A DNA stretch of 33,151 bases from Candidatus Falkowiibacteriota bacterium (lineage in GTDB: Bacteria; Patescibacteriota; Patescibacteriia; UBA11705; JABHMO01). The stretch covers positions 1 to 33,151 of the forward strand of contig JABHMO010000005.1 in assembly GCA_018693855.1 (NCBI GenBank). Reading direction: 5' to 3'. The notes beneath the pieces are model-generated. The model was given only the letters and a program-made list of their open reading frames with translations. It had not been told where the DNA came from and ran no database searches. Positions 22,613 through 29,651 of the stretch are shown in pieces. The first letter of the stretch is position 1. Each line of letters starts with the position of its first letter. Made by a program: the position numbers and the translations under genes.

Positions 22613-24602
22613 ATTTATACTGTCGAAAATACCAGTTATAAAAATCGTTAGCAATCCAAGTTGAAATTTTACTTCCCTCTTCTCCTTCTTCAACTAAAAC
22701 AGTTACAACTAATTCAGGATTATCATATGGTGCAAACGAAGTAAACCACGCATGTGGATCGTTATCTAGTCCCCATTGAGCAGTACCAGTCTTCCCAGCA
22801 GCAGAAACAGGCAAAGAGTTGAGCAACCGTCCACTGCCAGAAGTCACGGCCTGTCTCATTCCTTGTCGAACAACAGTTATATTGTATGGATCAACCATGT
22901 TTTCATTCAAAACAGTGGAAGTCGTTTCAATTTCTTGATGAGTATCTTGATCAAATATTCTATCAACTAATTTTGTTTGATACAGTGTGCCTCCATTTGC
23001 AAAAGCTGAGGTATAGTTCGCAACTTGCAGTGGAGTTACTAGAACATCACCCTGCCCAATTGCATAATGATATGTATCACCAATATACCATTTCTCGTTC
23101 TTCACTTCTTTCTTCCATTCAGGATCAGGCAACAATCCAGTTTTTTCACCTGGTAGATCTAGACCTGTGCTTGAATTTAATCCAAATCGAGAACAGTAAT
23201 CCTTTATTTTATAAACGCCAAGTCCTTCGTGCTGACCATATCCACCACCTACTATGTAAAAATAAGTATTAACACTTTGAGCCAAAGCCTTCCTAACATC
23301 TGTCACACCATGTCCGCCAGCTTGCCAATCAGGATAAAACCACTGCCCAATTCGCACTCCACCAGAACTGATGAAAGATGTTCGCTCTGAAACTACACCT
23401 TCATTAAGAGCAGCACTTGCGATAACTGGTTTAATTACAGAACCTGACGGATACTCTCCGCTGATCACTCTATTAAACATCGGTAAATCTTTATTTTCAA
23501 TTAATGACCTGTAATCTTCAGAACCAATTCCTCCTGAAAAAAGATTGTTATCATATCCAGGATAACTGACCATAGACAACAGTTCGCCTGTGGTCGGTTC
23601 CATCACAATTGCAACAGCTTTTCGTTTTCCATATTTAGCAAGGTAATCTTCGATAATCTGTTCTAATTTACTTTGCATTGTTACATCAATGCTTAAATAG
23701 ATTGCGTCGCCCTTAACAACCTCTTCTTTGGCAAGAATTTTAATTGCTTTTCCTGACGCATTAACCTCAATCTGCTCTTTTCCATACCGACCTCGAAGCT
23801 CTGTTTCATACTGTTTTTCAATACCAATTTTCCCAATACTATCATTTAGCAAATACCCACTTTCACGCAGTTCATCATACTCATTTTCACTAATACTACC
23901 TTCATAACCCAAAATATGAGCCAGGCTTTCAGTAAATCCATATCGTTGTTTGTTTAGATACTCACGTTTTGATTTAACATCAATCATCACCCCAGGATAA
24001 TCCGCGCTCTCAATCTGAAGTCTAATCGCATTTTCATAATCCAAGCCATCAAAAACCAATAAGGGTTCAAAATACTCTTTTTTCGTTGGCAGAACTGATT
24101 CAAGTTTTTCAAAATCAATATCAATCTCATTTTTATCTAACCAAGACTTGATCAACTGCTGATTATCTTCATTTTTACGATAATCATTTGGAGTAACGTA
24201 AACCGCAAAGCTTGGCACGTTTTTCACAAGTGGAATCCCTGTTCTATCGTAAATAATCCCTCTTGGTGAAGGGATATTGTAGACTCGAATTCTGTTATCA
24301 TTTGAAATTGCTCCATAGTACTCCCCTTTCACAACCTGCAAATACGCTGCACGAGTAAACAAAACAAAAAGCCCAAGTAATAAACAGATTAAAAAAATAA
24401 TAAATCGAGAATTAGATAAACCAACACCTAAGTAATTCTTATCAGTTGAAGCAAGTTCTTCGTCGTTGTAATTAACAAAAGAGTCTTCAACCCATGATCC
24501 ACTATTGTGACTAAGCTTTATTTTTTCATTAACAAAAATACTATCGAACGCATATCCTGCGTCCTCTTTTGATCTTTTTCGTTTGAATATTTTCCAGAAC
24601 AT
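22611..24602 (-). CDS. mrdA: Penicillin-binding protein 2 (elongasome transpeptidase)
   Basis: 663 residues. Class B PBP that cross-links peptidoglycan during cell elongation with MreB, MreC, MreD and RodA. A 65-residue cytoplasmic segment is followed by one membrane helix (66-84). The pedestal domain includes R-G-I-I-Y-D-R-T-G near 114-122. Transpeptidase motifs are intact: S388-V-I-K391, S443-V-N445 and K604-T-G-T. Last gene of the mreB-mreC-mreD-mrdA run; no rodA is seen inside the window. The 128-bp gap to mreD holds two different 10-bp repeat tracts. No Shine-Dalgarno. Confidence 0.96.
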   Translation of the reverse strand: MFWKIFKRKRSKEDAGYAFDSIFVNEKIKLSHNSGSWVEDSFVNYNDEELASTDKNYLGVGLSNSRFIIFLICLLLGLFVLFTRAAYLQVVKGEYYGAISNDNRIRVYNIPSPRGIIYDRTGIPLVKNVPSFAVYVTPNDYRKNEDNQQLIKSWLDKNEIDIDFEKLESVLPTKKEYFEPLLVFDGLDYENAIRLQIESADYPGVMIDVKSKREYLNKQRYGFTESLAHILGYEGSISENEYDELRESGYLLNDSIGKIGIEKQYETELRGRYGKEQIEVNASGKAIKILAKEEVVKGDAIYLSIDVTMQSKLEQIIEDYLAKYGKRKAVAIVMEPTTGELLSMVSYPGYDNNLFSGGIGSEDYRSLIENKDLPMFNRVISGEYPSGSVIKPVIASAALNEGVVSERTSFISSGGVRIGQWFYPDWQAGGHGVTDVRKALAQSVNTYFYIVGGGYGQHEGLGVYKIKDYCSRFGLNSSTGLDLPGEKTGLLPDPEWKKEVKNEKWYIGDTYHYAIGQGDVLVTPLQVANYTSAFANGGTLYQTKLVDRIFDQDTHQEIETTSTVLNENMVDPYNITVVRQGMRQAVTSGSGRLLNSLPVSAAGKTGTAQWGLDNDPHAWFTSFAPYDNPELVVTVLVEEGEEGSKISTWIANDFYNWYFRQYK

Positions 24603-24610
24603 TTGAGCAG

Positions 24611-24660
24611 TAAATATGTGTAAATATAAGTAAAGACAGGTAAATACAAGTAAATCCGAG
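24611..24660. repeat. Five exact 10-bp repeats in the mrdA leader
   Basis: TAAA begins at 24611, 24621, 24631, 24641 and 24651 on the plus strand, with units near TAAATACAAG. The tract lies 9-58 bp upstream of the mrdA ATG. A second tract at 24682-24720 carries three AGCCTCAT-type units 10 bp apart, in the opposite orientation to the units before greA, mreB and uvrD. Confidence 0.88.
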
Positions 24661-24730
24661 AAATATCAGTCTGCAAAACCGGCCTCATTAATAGCCTCAT
24701 ATAGCCCCGTTTAGCCTCATTGCGATTTAA

Positions 24731-25270
24731 TTACTGTTTCGTTGTGTCGATGAATACGGCTCGGAAGCGGTTGCTGGTGAAGTTGTAGGCTAGAAATAGT
24801 ACGATGACAAAAATTAGATTAATGACAAGTTGGTAGATGAAATCTGTTTTAATCCACAAGAGAAGTAAATCGAATGAAAAAAACTCTCTTGCATTGTTGT
24901 AATAAAACAAGACTTTATAGCTGTACATTATAGCGTTAAAAATAACTGTAGATAAAGCGGTCAAACCAATTAAACTATAAACAGATTTGTTTGTTAAAAA
25001 TTGGTTGAAGAATTTGTAAGCAAAGTAAATTGTAACAGTTAGCGCAATCAAATACGCACCAAATGGAAGTGCTGAATAGATGTCTAATAGCACGCCAAAA
25101 ATAAACGAGTAGACAATTCCTAACTTAAATTTATAAACAACTGACAAAAACATCAAGCAAACCAAAATCAAATTCAAATGAGATAAATAAAAAGGCAAAT
25201 TTGAAATAATGGCTACCTGAAAAACCAGTAGCAACAGTATAAAAATAAGATGCTTACTAATTCTCTTCAT
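24731..25270 (-). CDS. mreD: Rod shape-determining protein MreD
   Basis: 179 residues, almost all hydrophobic, with five to six predicted membrane helices starting at residue 8; a polar link and F-G-V-L-L-D-I-Y-S-A-L-P-F-G near residue 59-72, the conserved MreD loop (G-x-x-x-D in the second half of the third helix). An inner-membrane scaffold of the elongasome. Overlaps the end of mreC by 14 bp, so the two are translationally coupled. Confidence 0.92.
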   Translation of the reverse strand: MKRISKHLIFILLLLVFQVAIISNLPFYLSHLNLILVCLMFLSVVYKFKLGIVYSFIFGVLLDIYSALPFGAYLIALTVTIYFAYKFFNQFLTNKSVYSLIGLTALSTVIFNAIMYSYKVLFYYNNAREFFSFDLLLLWIKTDFIYQLVINLIFVIVLFLAYNFTSNRFRAVFIDTTKQ

Positions 25271-26072
25271 TCTTTTGTTTAATTATGTTAACTAAAGTCA
25301 GCTTATTGAAATTTACTAAAGATTTTATAGATGCTTGTTGAAACAGCGCCTCGGGTTCCTTTTCAATAGAAGCAATTGCGCCAATGATCAATCCGGCTGG
25401 AACCATTTCTTCAAGTCCTGATGTAATCACAATATCTTGTTCATTGATAATTTCAGTTTGAGGAATTAATTTCATTTTCAAACCCAGTCCAAACTCACCT
25501 TCAACAATCCCCATCGTTTTATCATCATTCTGAACTTTTGCCGCAACTTTTGACAGATCATCATTAATTAACAGCATAAACGATCTGTTTCTTTCAACTT
25601 CAAAAATCTTTCCAACCATGATCTCGTTACTAGTTAAAACAGGTTGTCCTTTTATAATCCCATGTTTTTCACCTTTGTTTAATATTAATAAACTTTTAAT
25701 TCCTAGATTTTGCTGTCCAATAATATTAGCAATCTCAAACTCAAATCCATGTTCTTTAATAAAATTCAACTGTTGTCGTAAAAACTCATTTTCATCTTTC
25801 TGCTCAGTGAAATCACTTTTTTGATGCAACAAATCCGCCAGTTGTTCTTTCAACTGTTCATTTTCTTTCACTAAGTTCGCCTTTGATTCATATGTAAGAT
25901 ATTTTTGCCCAACTTCGTTTGAGATCGAGTATCCATATCCTAACAGTCCCTTCGTCACACCAACAACTAAATTCTCAACAGGTCGCAACACCTTTATATA
26001 ATGTAAAAAAATCAGCAGTAAAACAATAACCACTGAAATTACAACTAATTTTGTAGATCTATTTAGCATCAT
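25257..26072 (-). CDS. mreC: Rod shape-determining protein MreC
   Basis: 271 residues. N-terminal membrane anchor (about 8-25), a coiled coil at about 60-105 (E-N-E-Q-L-K-E-Q-L), then the beta-rich MreC domain with N-K-G-E-K-H-G-I-I-K-G-Q-P-V-L and V-P-A-G-L-I-I-G near the end. Links MreB inside to PBP2 outside. Lies 156 bp after mreB and overlaps mreD. The leader has four exact 10-bp repeats (26073-26109) plus several GCGAAT words further upstream. No Shine-Dalgarno. Confidence 0.95.
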   Translation of the reverse strand: MMLNRSTKLVVISVVIVLLLIFLHYIKVLRPVENLVVGVTKGLLGYGYSISNEVGQKYLTYESKANLVKENEQLKEQLADLLHQKSDFTEQKDENEFLRQQLNFIKEHGFEFEIANIIGQQNLGIKSLLILNKGEKHGIIKGQPVLTSNEIMVGKIFEVERNRSFMLLINDDLSKVAAKVQNDDKTMGIVEGEFGLGLKMKLIPQTEIINEQDIVITSGLEEMVPAGLIIGAIASIEKEPEALFQQASIKSLVNFNKLTLVNIIKQKNEEN

Positions 26073-26110
26073 AAGTGAATCGAAGTAAATCGAGGTAAAT
26101 CGAAGTTAAA
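26073..26110. repeat. Four 10-bp repeats directly before mreC
   Basis: Units AAGTGAATCG, AAGTAAATCG, AGGTAAATCG and AAGTTAAATT begin at 26073, 26083, 26093 and 26103, the first abutting the mreC start codon. A two-copy tract of related sequence (TTCGATTTAC, TTCGATTCAC) sits at 32811-32830 next to the cvpA stop. Confidence 0.88.
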
Positions 26111-26228
26111 TTCGCATCATTCGTGAGGACATTCGCAAAATTCGCCTCTCGATTCGCTACTCTCACTCGAGGCCTCGAACGGACGTAGGAAGTTGAGAGG
26201 CATGTCATTAGCGGATTTGCATCGCGTG

Positions 26229-27284
26229 CTATCTCACCATTTTTTCCTCGTTAGCGCTCGGCAATAAGATCTCGTTTAGAAGTTTATCATCGTCAAGTAG
26301 AATACTTACACCTCTAATTGTGCAAGTTGTTGGATCATCTGCGATTCTGACGGGGATTTCTGCGAATTTTGCTATTGCTTGATCAATTCCGTATAGTTGA
26401 GCACCTGCTCCGCATAGGACTAATCCTCTTTCGTAAATATCTGCTACAAGTTCAGGTGGCGTTACTTCAAGGACTGATTTTATTGCATCAATAATTGTGT
26501 TTACTGATGACGCCAGTGCATCTCGAATTTGCTGATCTGTTACAATAATTTCTCTTGGCAAACCTGAAACAAGATCACGTCCTCTCATTTCCACTGACAC
26601 ACTTTCCGTCATTTGGAAGGCTGAGCCAGCTTTTATTTTTATATTTTCAGCTATTTTTTCACCGATCAAAAGGTTAAAATGATCTCTTGCGTACTGAATA
26701 ATATTTTTATTCAACTCATCGCCTGCAATTTCCAAAGTTTTTGAAATAACAACTCCATGCAATGAGATCACTGCGATTTCAGTTTTTCCACCACCCAGGT
26801 TAATTAGCATTGATCCAGAAGCACTTGCCACAGGCAATCTTGCACCGATTGCTGCTGACATAATCTCTTCAACTAGATAAACTTTTCCAGCACCAGCACC
26901 TAGAGCCGCATCTTCAACAGCTTTTTTCTCAACTTCAGTTACGTCAAGTGGAATACTAATTATCACACTAGGTCTAGCTGTAAAGTTAAAGTTTTCATGA
27001 AATATCTTATCAAAAAAGTACTTCAACATCTTTTCAGTAACTTCAAAATCAGAGATCACGCCCTTATCAAGTGGGTATGCTAAAGTAATGTATTTTGGAT
27101 TCTTACCGACCATCTTGAGAGCCTCACTACCAACAGCAATAATCTGATCAAGTCGATTATTGATCGCCACAATTGTTGGTTCACGAATAATTATACCCTT
27201 ATCTTGAAGAGTAATCGTGGTATAAGTAGTACCTAGATCGATACCTATCTTTTTTGAAAATTTATTTAGGAAGCGTCTAAACAT
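26229..27284 (-). CDS. mreB: Rod shape-determining protein MreB (actin homologue)
   Basis: 351 residues, normal length. Forms ATP-dependent filaments that guide lateral wall synthesis. Actin-fold motifs: phosphate 1 I-G-I-D-L-G-T-T-Y-T-T near residue 13-23, phosphate 2 L-I-N-L-G-G-G-K-T-E-I-A-V near 165-175, adenosine motif L-C-G-A-G-A-Q-L near 297. N-terminal M-F-R-R-F-L amphipathic segment may bind the membrane. First gene of the mre cluster. The leader carries three 10-bp repeats ending CCTCCTTATCTTATG, with no Shine-Dalgarno. Confidence 0.97.
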   Translation of the reverse strand: MFRRFLNKFSKKIGIDLGTTYTTITLQDKGIIIREPTIVAINNRLDQIIAVGSEALKMVGKNPKYITLAYPLDKGVISDFEVTEKMLKYFFDKIFHENFNFTARPSVIISIPLDVTEVEKKAVEDAALGAGAGKVYLVEEIMSAAIGARLPVASASGSMLINLGGGKTEIAVISLHGVVISKTLEIAGDELNKNIIQYARDHFNLLIGEKIAENIKIKAGSAFQMTESVSVEMRGRDLVSGLPREIIVTDQQIRDALASSVNTIIDAIKSVLEVTPPELVADIYERGLVLCGAGAQLYGIDQAIAKFAEIPVRIADDPTTCTIRGVSILLDDDKLLNEILLPSANEEKMVR

Positions 27285-27294
27285 AAGATAAGGA

Positions 27295-27319
27295 GGCTAA
27301 ACGAGGCTAAATGAGGCCT
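27295..27319. repeat. 10-bp tandem repeat in the mreB leader
   Basis: GGCT at 27295 and 27305 and GGCC at 27315 on the plus strand, units near GGCTAAACGA. Almost the same sequence as the greA leader. Confidence 0.85.
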
Positions 27320-27401
27320 ACTAAGACATAAAAAACATAATCTTAGTTATTTTAATTAAAAAATTAGGTAACTGTTCAAAAAATTTACCCTCCGATTTAA
27401 T

Positions 27402-28634
27402 TTATTTTAATGTATCAATAATTTTATCTAAATTAACCATCTCTGACTTTTCTTCGTTTCGTTTCTTTAATTCAACTTGATTTTCAGCTAGCGTCTTTTT
27501 ACTAATAACGACACGATACGGTAAGCCAAGTAAATCACTATCACTAAATTTAATTCCAGCTGAATCATCTCTATCATCGTACAAAACTTCGACTCCAGCT
27601 GAGACTAACTTTTCATAAAGATTATCTGATTCTTGCTTAACTTTATCATCATTCCCCAAAGCAAGCAAATGCACTTTATATGGAGCAATCTCTTCTGGCC
27701 AAACGATTCCGCTATCATCATGATGAACCTCAACAACAGCGCCCATGACTCGAGAAGGTCCAATTCCATATGTACCCATTATAACATCCTGTTCTTTACC
27801 GTTTTTATCAACATATTTGACATTAAAAGGGTTAGAAAATCTAGTCATTAACTTAAAGATATTCCCAACTTCAATAGCCTTTTTCACTTCTCTTTCTGCT
27901 CCACAGTAAGGACACTTAATTTCTCCTTTTTCCACTAATTCTTTGTTTTGATGTCGATCGCATTCTTTACAAAAATAGACTTCATCTTCACCATATTCAG
28001 TAAAAACCTGATATTCATGAGAGAAATCTGTGAATGCACCACCTGACGCCTCAACAATGTACGCTTTCAGGCCACAACGTTGAAATACATTATAGTATGC
28101 CTTTTTTGCTTTTTCATAATAACTATCCAAGTCAGCTTCATCCACATGAAAACTATATAGATCCTTCATTGAAAACTCTCGACCTCTCATCAAACCTGAC
28201 TTTGCCCTTACTTCATTTCTGAATTTATCTTGAATCTGATACAAGGCCATTGGTAAATCCTTATATGATGAAATAAACTTCTTTGCCAATGGTGTAACAA
28301 TTTCTTCATGCGTTGCACCAAGCGCGTAATCTTTTTTATTAACACCTTGAAGCTTATACAACGCGTCAAAATTATCCCAACGATCTGTTTTCTCCCAATT
28401 CTCTTTTGGAGTCAAAGCTGGCATCAAAATTTCTTGTCCGTCAATTGCATCCATCTCATCACGCACAACACTTTGAACTTTTCTAAGAGTCCTAAGTCCC
28501 AAAGGTAAATAAGAGTATATCCCAGCAGCTAACTTTTCAATAAATCCGCCCCGAATCAAAAGTTGAGCATTCAAACTAACTTCATCCTTTGGTGCGTCTT
28601 TAATTGTTTTTGTAAATAATTTAGATTGTCGCAT
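27402..28634 (-). CDS. proS: Prolyl-tRNA synthetase, short form with a Cys4 segment in place of the editing insert
   Basis: 410 residues versus about 570 for the common bacterial enzyme. Class II synthetase charging tRNA-Pro: L-L-I-R-G-G-F-I-E-K-L-A near the start, G-A-T-H-E-E, motif 2 F-R-N-E-V-R-A-K-S-G-L-M-R-G-R-E-F, and motif 3 region M-G-T-Y-G-I-G-P-S-R. The large insertion (editing) domain between motifs 2 and 3 is absent; in its place are F-C-K-E-C and K-C-P-Y-C-G (about 220-245), a probable zinc ribbon. The C-terminal anticodon-binding domain is present. Loss of post-transfer Ala-tRNA-Pro editing is inferred. Downstream of a small membrane-protein gene with a 3-bp gap. Confidence 0.96.
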   Translation of the reverse strand: MRQSKLFTKTIKDAPKDEVSLNAQLLIRGGFIEKLAAGIYSYLPLGLRTLRKVQSVVRDEMDAIDGQEILMPALTPKENWEKTDRWDNFDALYKLQGVNKKDYALGATHEEIVTPLAKKFISSYKDLPMALYQIQDKFRNEVRAKSGLMRGREFSMKDLYSFHVDEADLDSYYEKAKKAYYNVFQRCGLKAYIVEASGGAFTDFSHEYQVFTEYGEDEVYFCKECDRHQNKELVEKGEIKCPYCGAEREVKKAIEVGNIFKLMTRFSNPFNVKYVDKNGKEQDVIMGTYGIGPSRVMGAVVEVHHDDSGIVWPEEIAPYKVHLLALGNDDKVKQESDNLYEKLVSAGVEVLYDDRDDSAGIKFSDSDLLGLPYRVVISKKTLAENQVELKKRNEEKSEMVNLDKIIDTLK

Positions 28635-28637
28635 ATT

Positions 28638-29021
28638 TTATCGATTAGATTTTTTATAAGAAATGAAAAACAGTTCCATGAATGCTGTTGCTATTATTAA
28701 CAGCAGTAGATTCCACCACATTAACACACGAAAACTTTGAAGAACCAATGTGATGATGACTAGAAGAGTTAACAGAACAGATTGCCTTGAAGCAACATTT
28801 ACATGTTTGTATGCTAACTCATCGTGCTTAATAAACGCTCTAAAGATATAACCAACTACACTAAAAGTGCCTATTAGCGCCAAAGCTAGTGTTATATAAA
28901 ATAATATTAATGTCAAAATAGTACCCGAAAAGGGGTTCATCAAAAGTAAAACCAAAAACCAGGCCAGCCATGCAACCAGCGTACAAATTGATAGAACGAT
29001 TAGATATTTATATAGGTTCAT
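28638..29021 (-). CDS. Small four-helix membrane protein, unrecognised
   Basis: 127 residues with four predicted membrane helices (about 5-28, 33-58, 82-97, 101-121) and a polar loop K-H-D-E-L-A-Y-K-H-V-N in the middle. Basic C-terminus S-Y-K-K-S-N-R. No catalytic motif. Only 3 bp before proS on the same strand, so cotranscribed. Function unknown. Confidence 0.82.
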   Translation of the reverse strand: MNLYKYLIVLSICTLVAWLAWFLVLLLMNPFSGTILTLILFYITLALALIGTFSVVGYIFRAFIKHDELAYKHVNVASRQSVLLTLLVIITLVLQSFRVLMWWNLLLLIIATAFMELFFISYKKSNR

Positions 29022-29183
29022 TGATTTTGATTAAGTTGACTCGATGTGCATGGATTCCTGCCTCCGCAGGAATGACGAACGGACCCAACAGTCATTCCTG
29101 CGGAGGCAGAAATCCAGTTCAATACCGCATAACCAGCTAGTCAATCGAGGACCGACTATGGCATAGCCACTAGTATCAGTATA
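29022..29183. other. Intergenic gap holding a REP-like palindrome
   Basis: The gap between the DciA-like gene and the membrane-protein gene is 162 bp. Besides the palindrome at 29051-29116 it contains CAATCGAGGACCGACTATG and other CG-containing words that look like repeat remnants. No RNA gene or promoter was identified. Confidence 0.5.
29051..29116. repeat. 26-bp inverted repeat, REP-like
   Basis: Arms 29051-29076 and 29091-29116 are inverted copies with one mismatch in 26. The core is CCTGCCTCCGCAGGAATGAC, a word typical of dispersed bacterial palindromes. The 14-nt loop and long stem would form a very stable RNA hairpin and could terminate or stabilise the transcript. Confidence 0.9.
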
Positions 29184-29504
29184 CTATCTTTCCTCTTCCT
29201 TTTCAATCCCTTTTTGCACAATTGTGACTCGAATTACAGTGCCAGATCCGAACTTTTCATTGACAATATCTACGATTCGTTGTTTTTTAAATTGCAATTC
29301 TTGTGCCATGACACTATGAGCACAGTTTATCTTGATGATTTTGTTCTTTAATGACAGAGCTTTTGCATTTTCAGTACCTATTTTCCCCCAAAGTTCCTTA
29401 ATCTGTTCATTCACAAACTCAATAACCAGCCCGGCATTTATCTGCCGAGCCAAAACTGACTTCGATTTCATGTTTTTGGTTATAAAACCGCCTAGTCGCT
29501 GCAT
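29184..29504 (-). CDS. DciA-like (DUF721) protein
   Basis: 106 residues. N-terminal helix followed by I-K-E-L-W-G-K-I-G-T-E-N-A-K-A-L-S-L-K-N-K-I-style sequence and V-M-A-Q-E-L-Q-F-K-K, the DUF721 pattern (L-W-x-x-I-v-G, then s-x-w-A-Q-E-L). DciA proteins help load the DnaB replicative helicase in bacteria without DnaC; that role is known for the family and inferred here. Follows the helicase-nuclease gene. The 147-bp leader is a mosaic of ACAAAT-type and ATTCGTGG-type words with roughly 10-bp spacing. Confidence 0.82.
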   Translation of the reverse strand: MQRLGGFITKNMKSKSVLARQINAGLVIEFVNEQIKELWGKIGTENAKALSLKNKIIKINCAHSVMAQELQFKKQRIVDIVNEKFGSGTVIRVTIVQKGIEKEEER

Positions 29505-29640
29505 AGGATACGAAAATTACAAATGACAAGCACCAAATAACAAACAAATTTCAAATTATAAAATATAAGTAACAAACAAGATATACAGTGATAAATCTAT
29601 CAAATCAATTCGTGGATTTGTGGTAATTCGTGATTAGTGG
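29505..29640. repeat. Periodic AT-rich leader of the DciA-like gene
   Basis: Recurrent CAAAT/ACAAA words between 29518 and 29580 and ATTCGTGG, ATTTGTGG, ATTCGTGA words at 29609-29636. Spacing is 8-11 bp, less exact than the other tracts. Confidence 0.5.
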
Positions 29641-29651
29641 ACATTGTACTA

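Noticed and set aside
29022-29183. A tRNA or small RNA gene in the CG-richer gap
   Set aside because: The only strong structure is the 26-bp REP-like palindrome; no cloverleaf or promoter was found.
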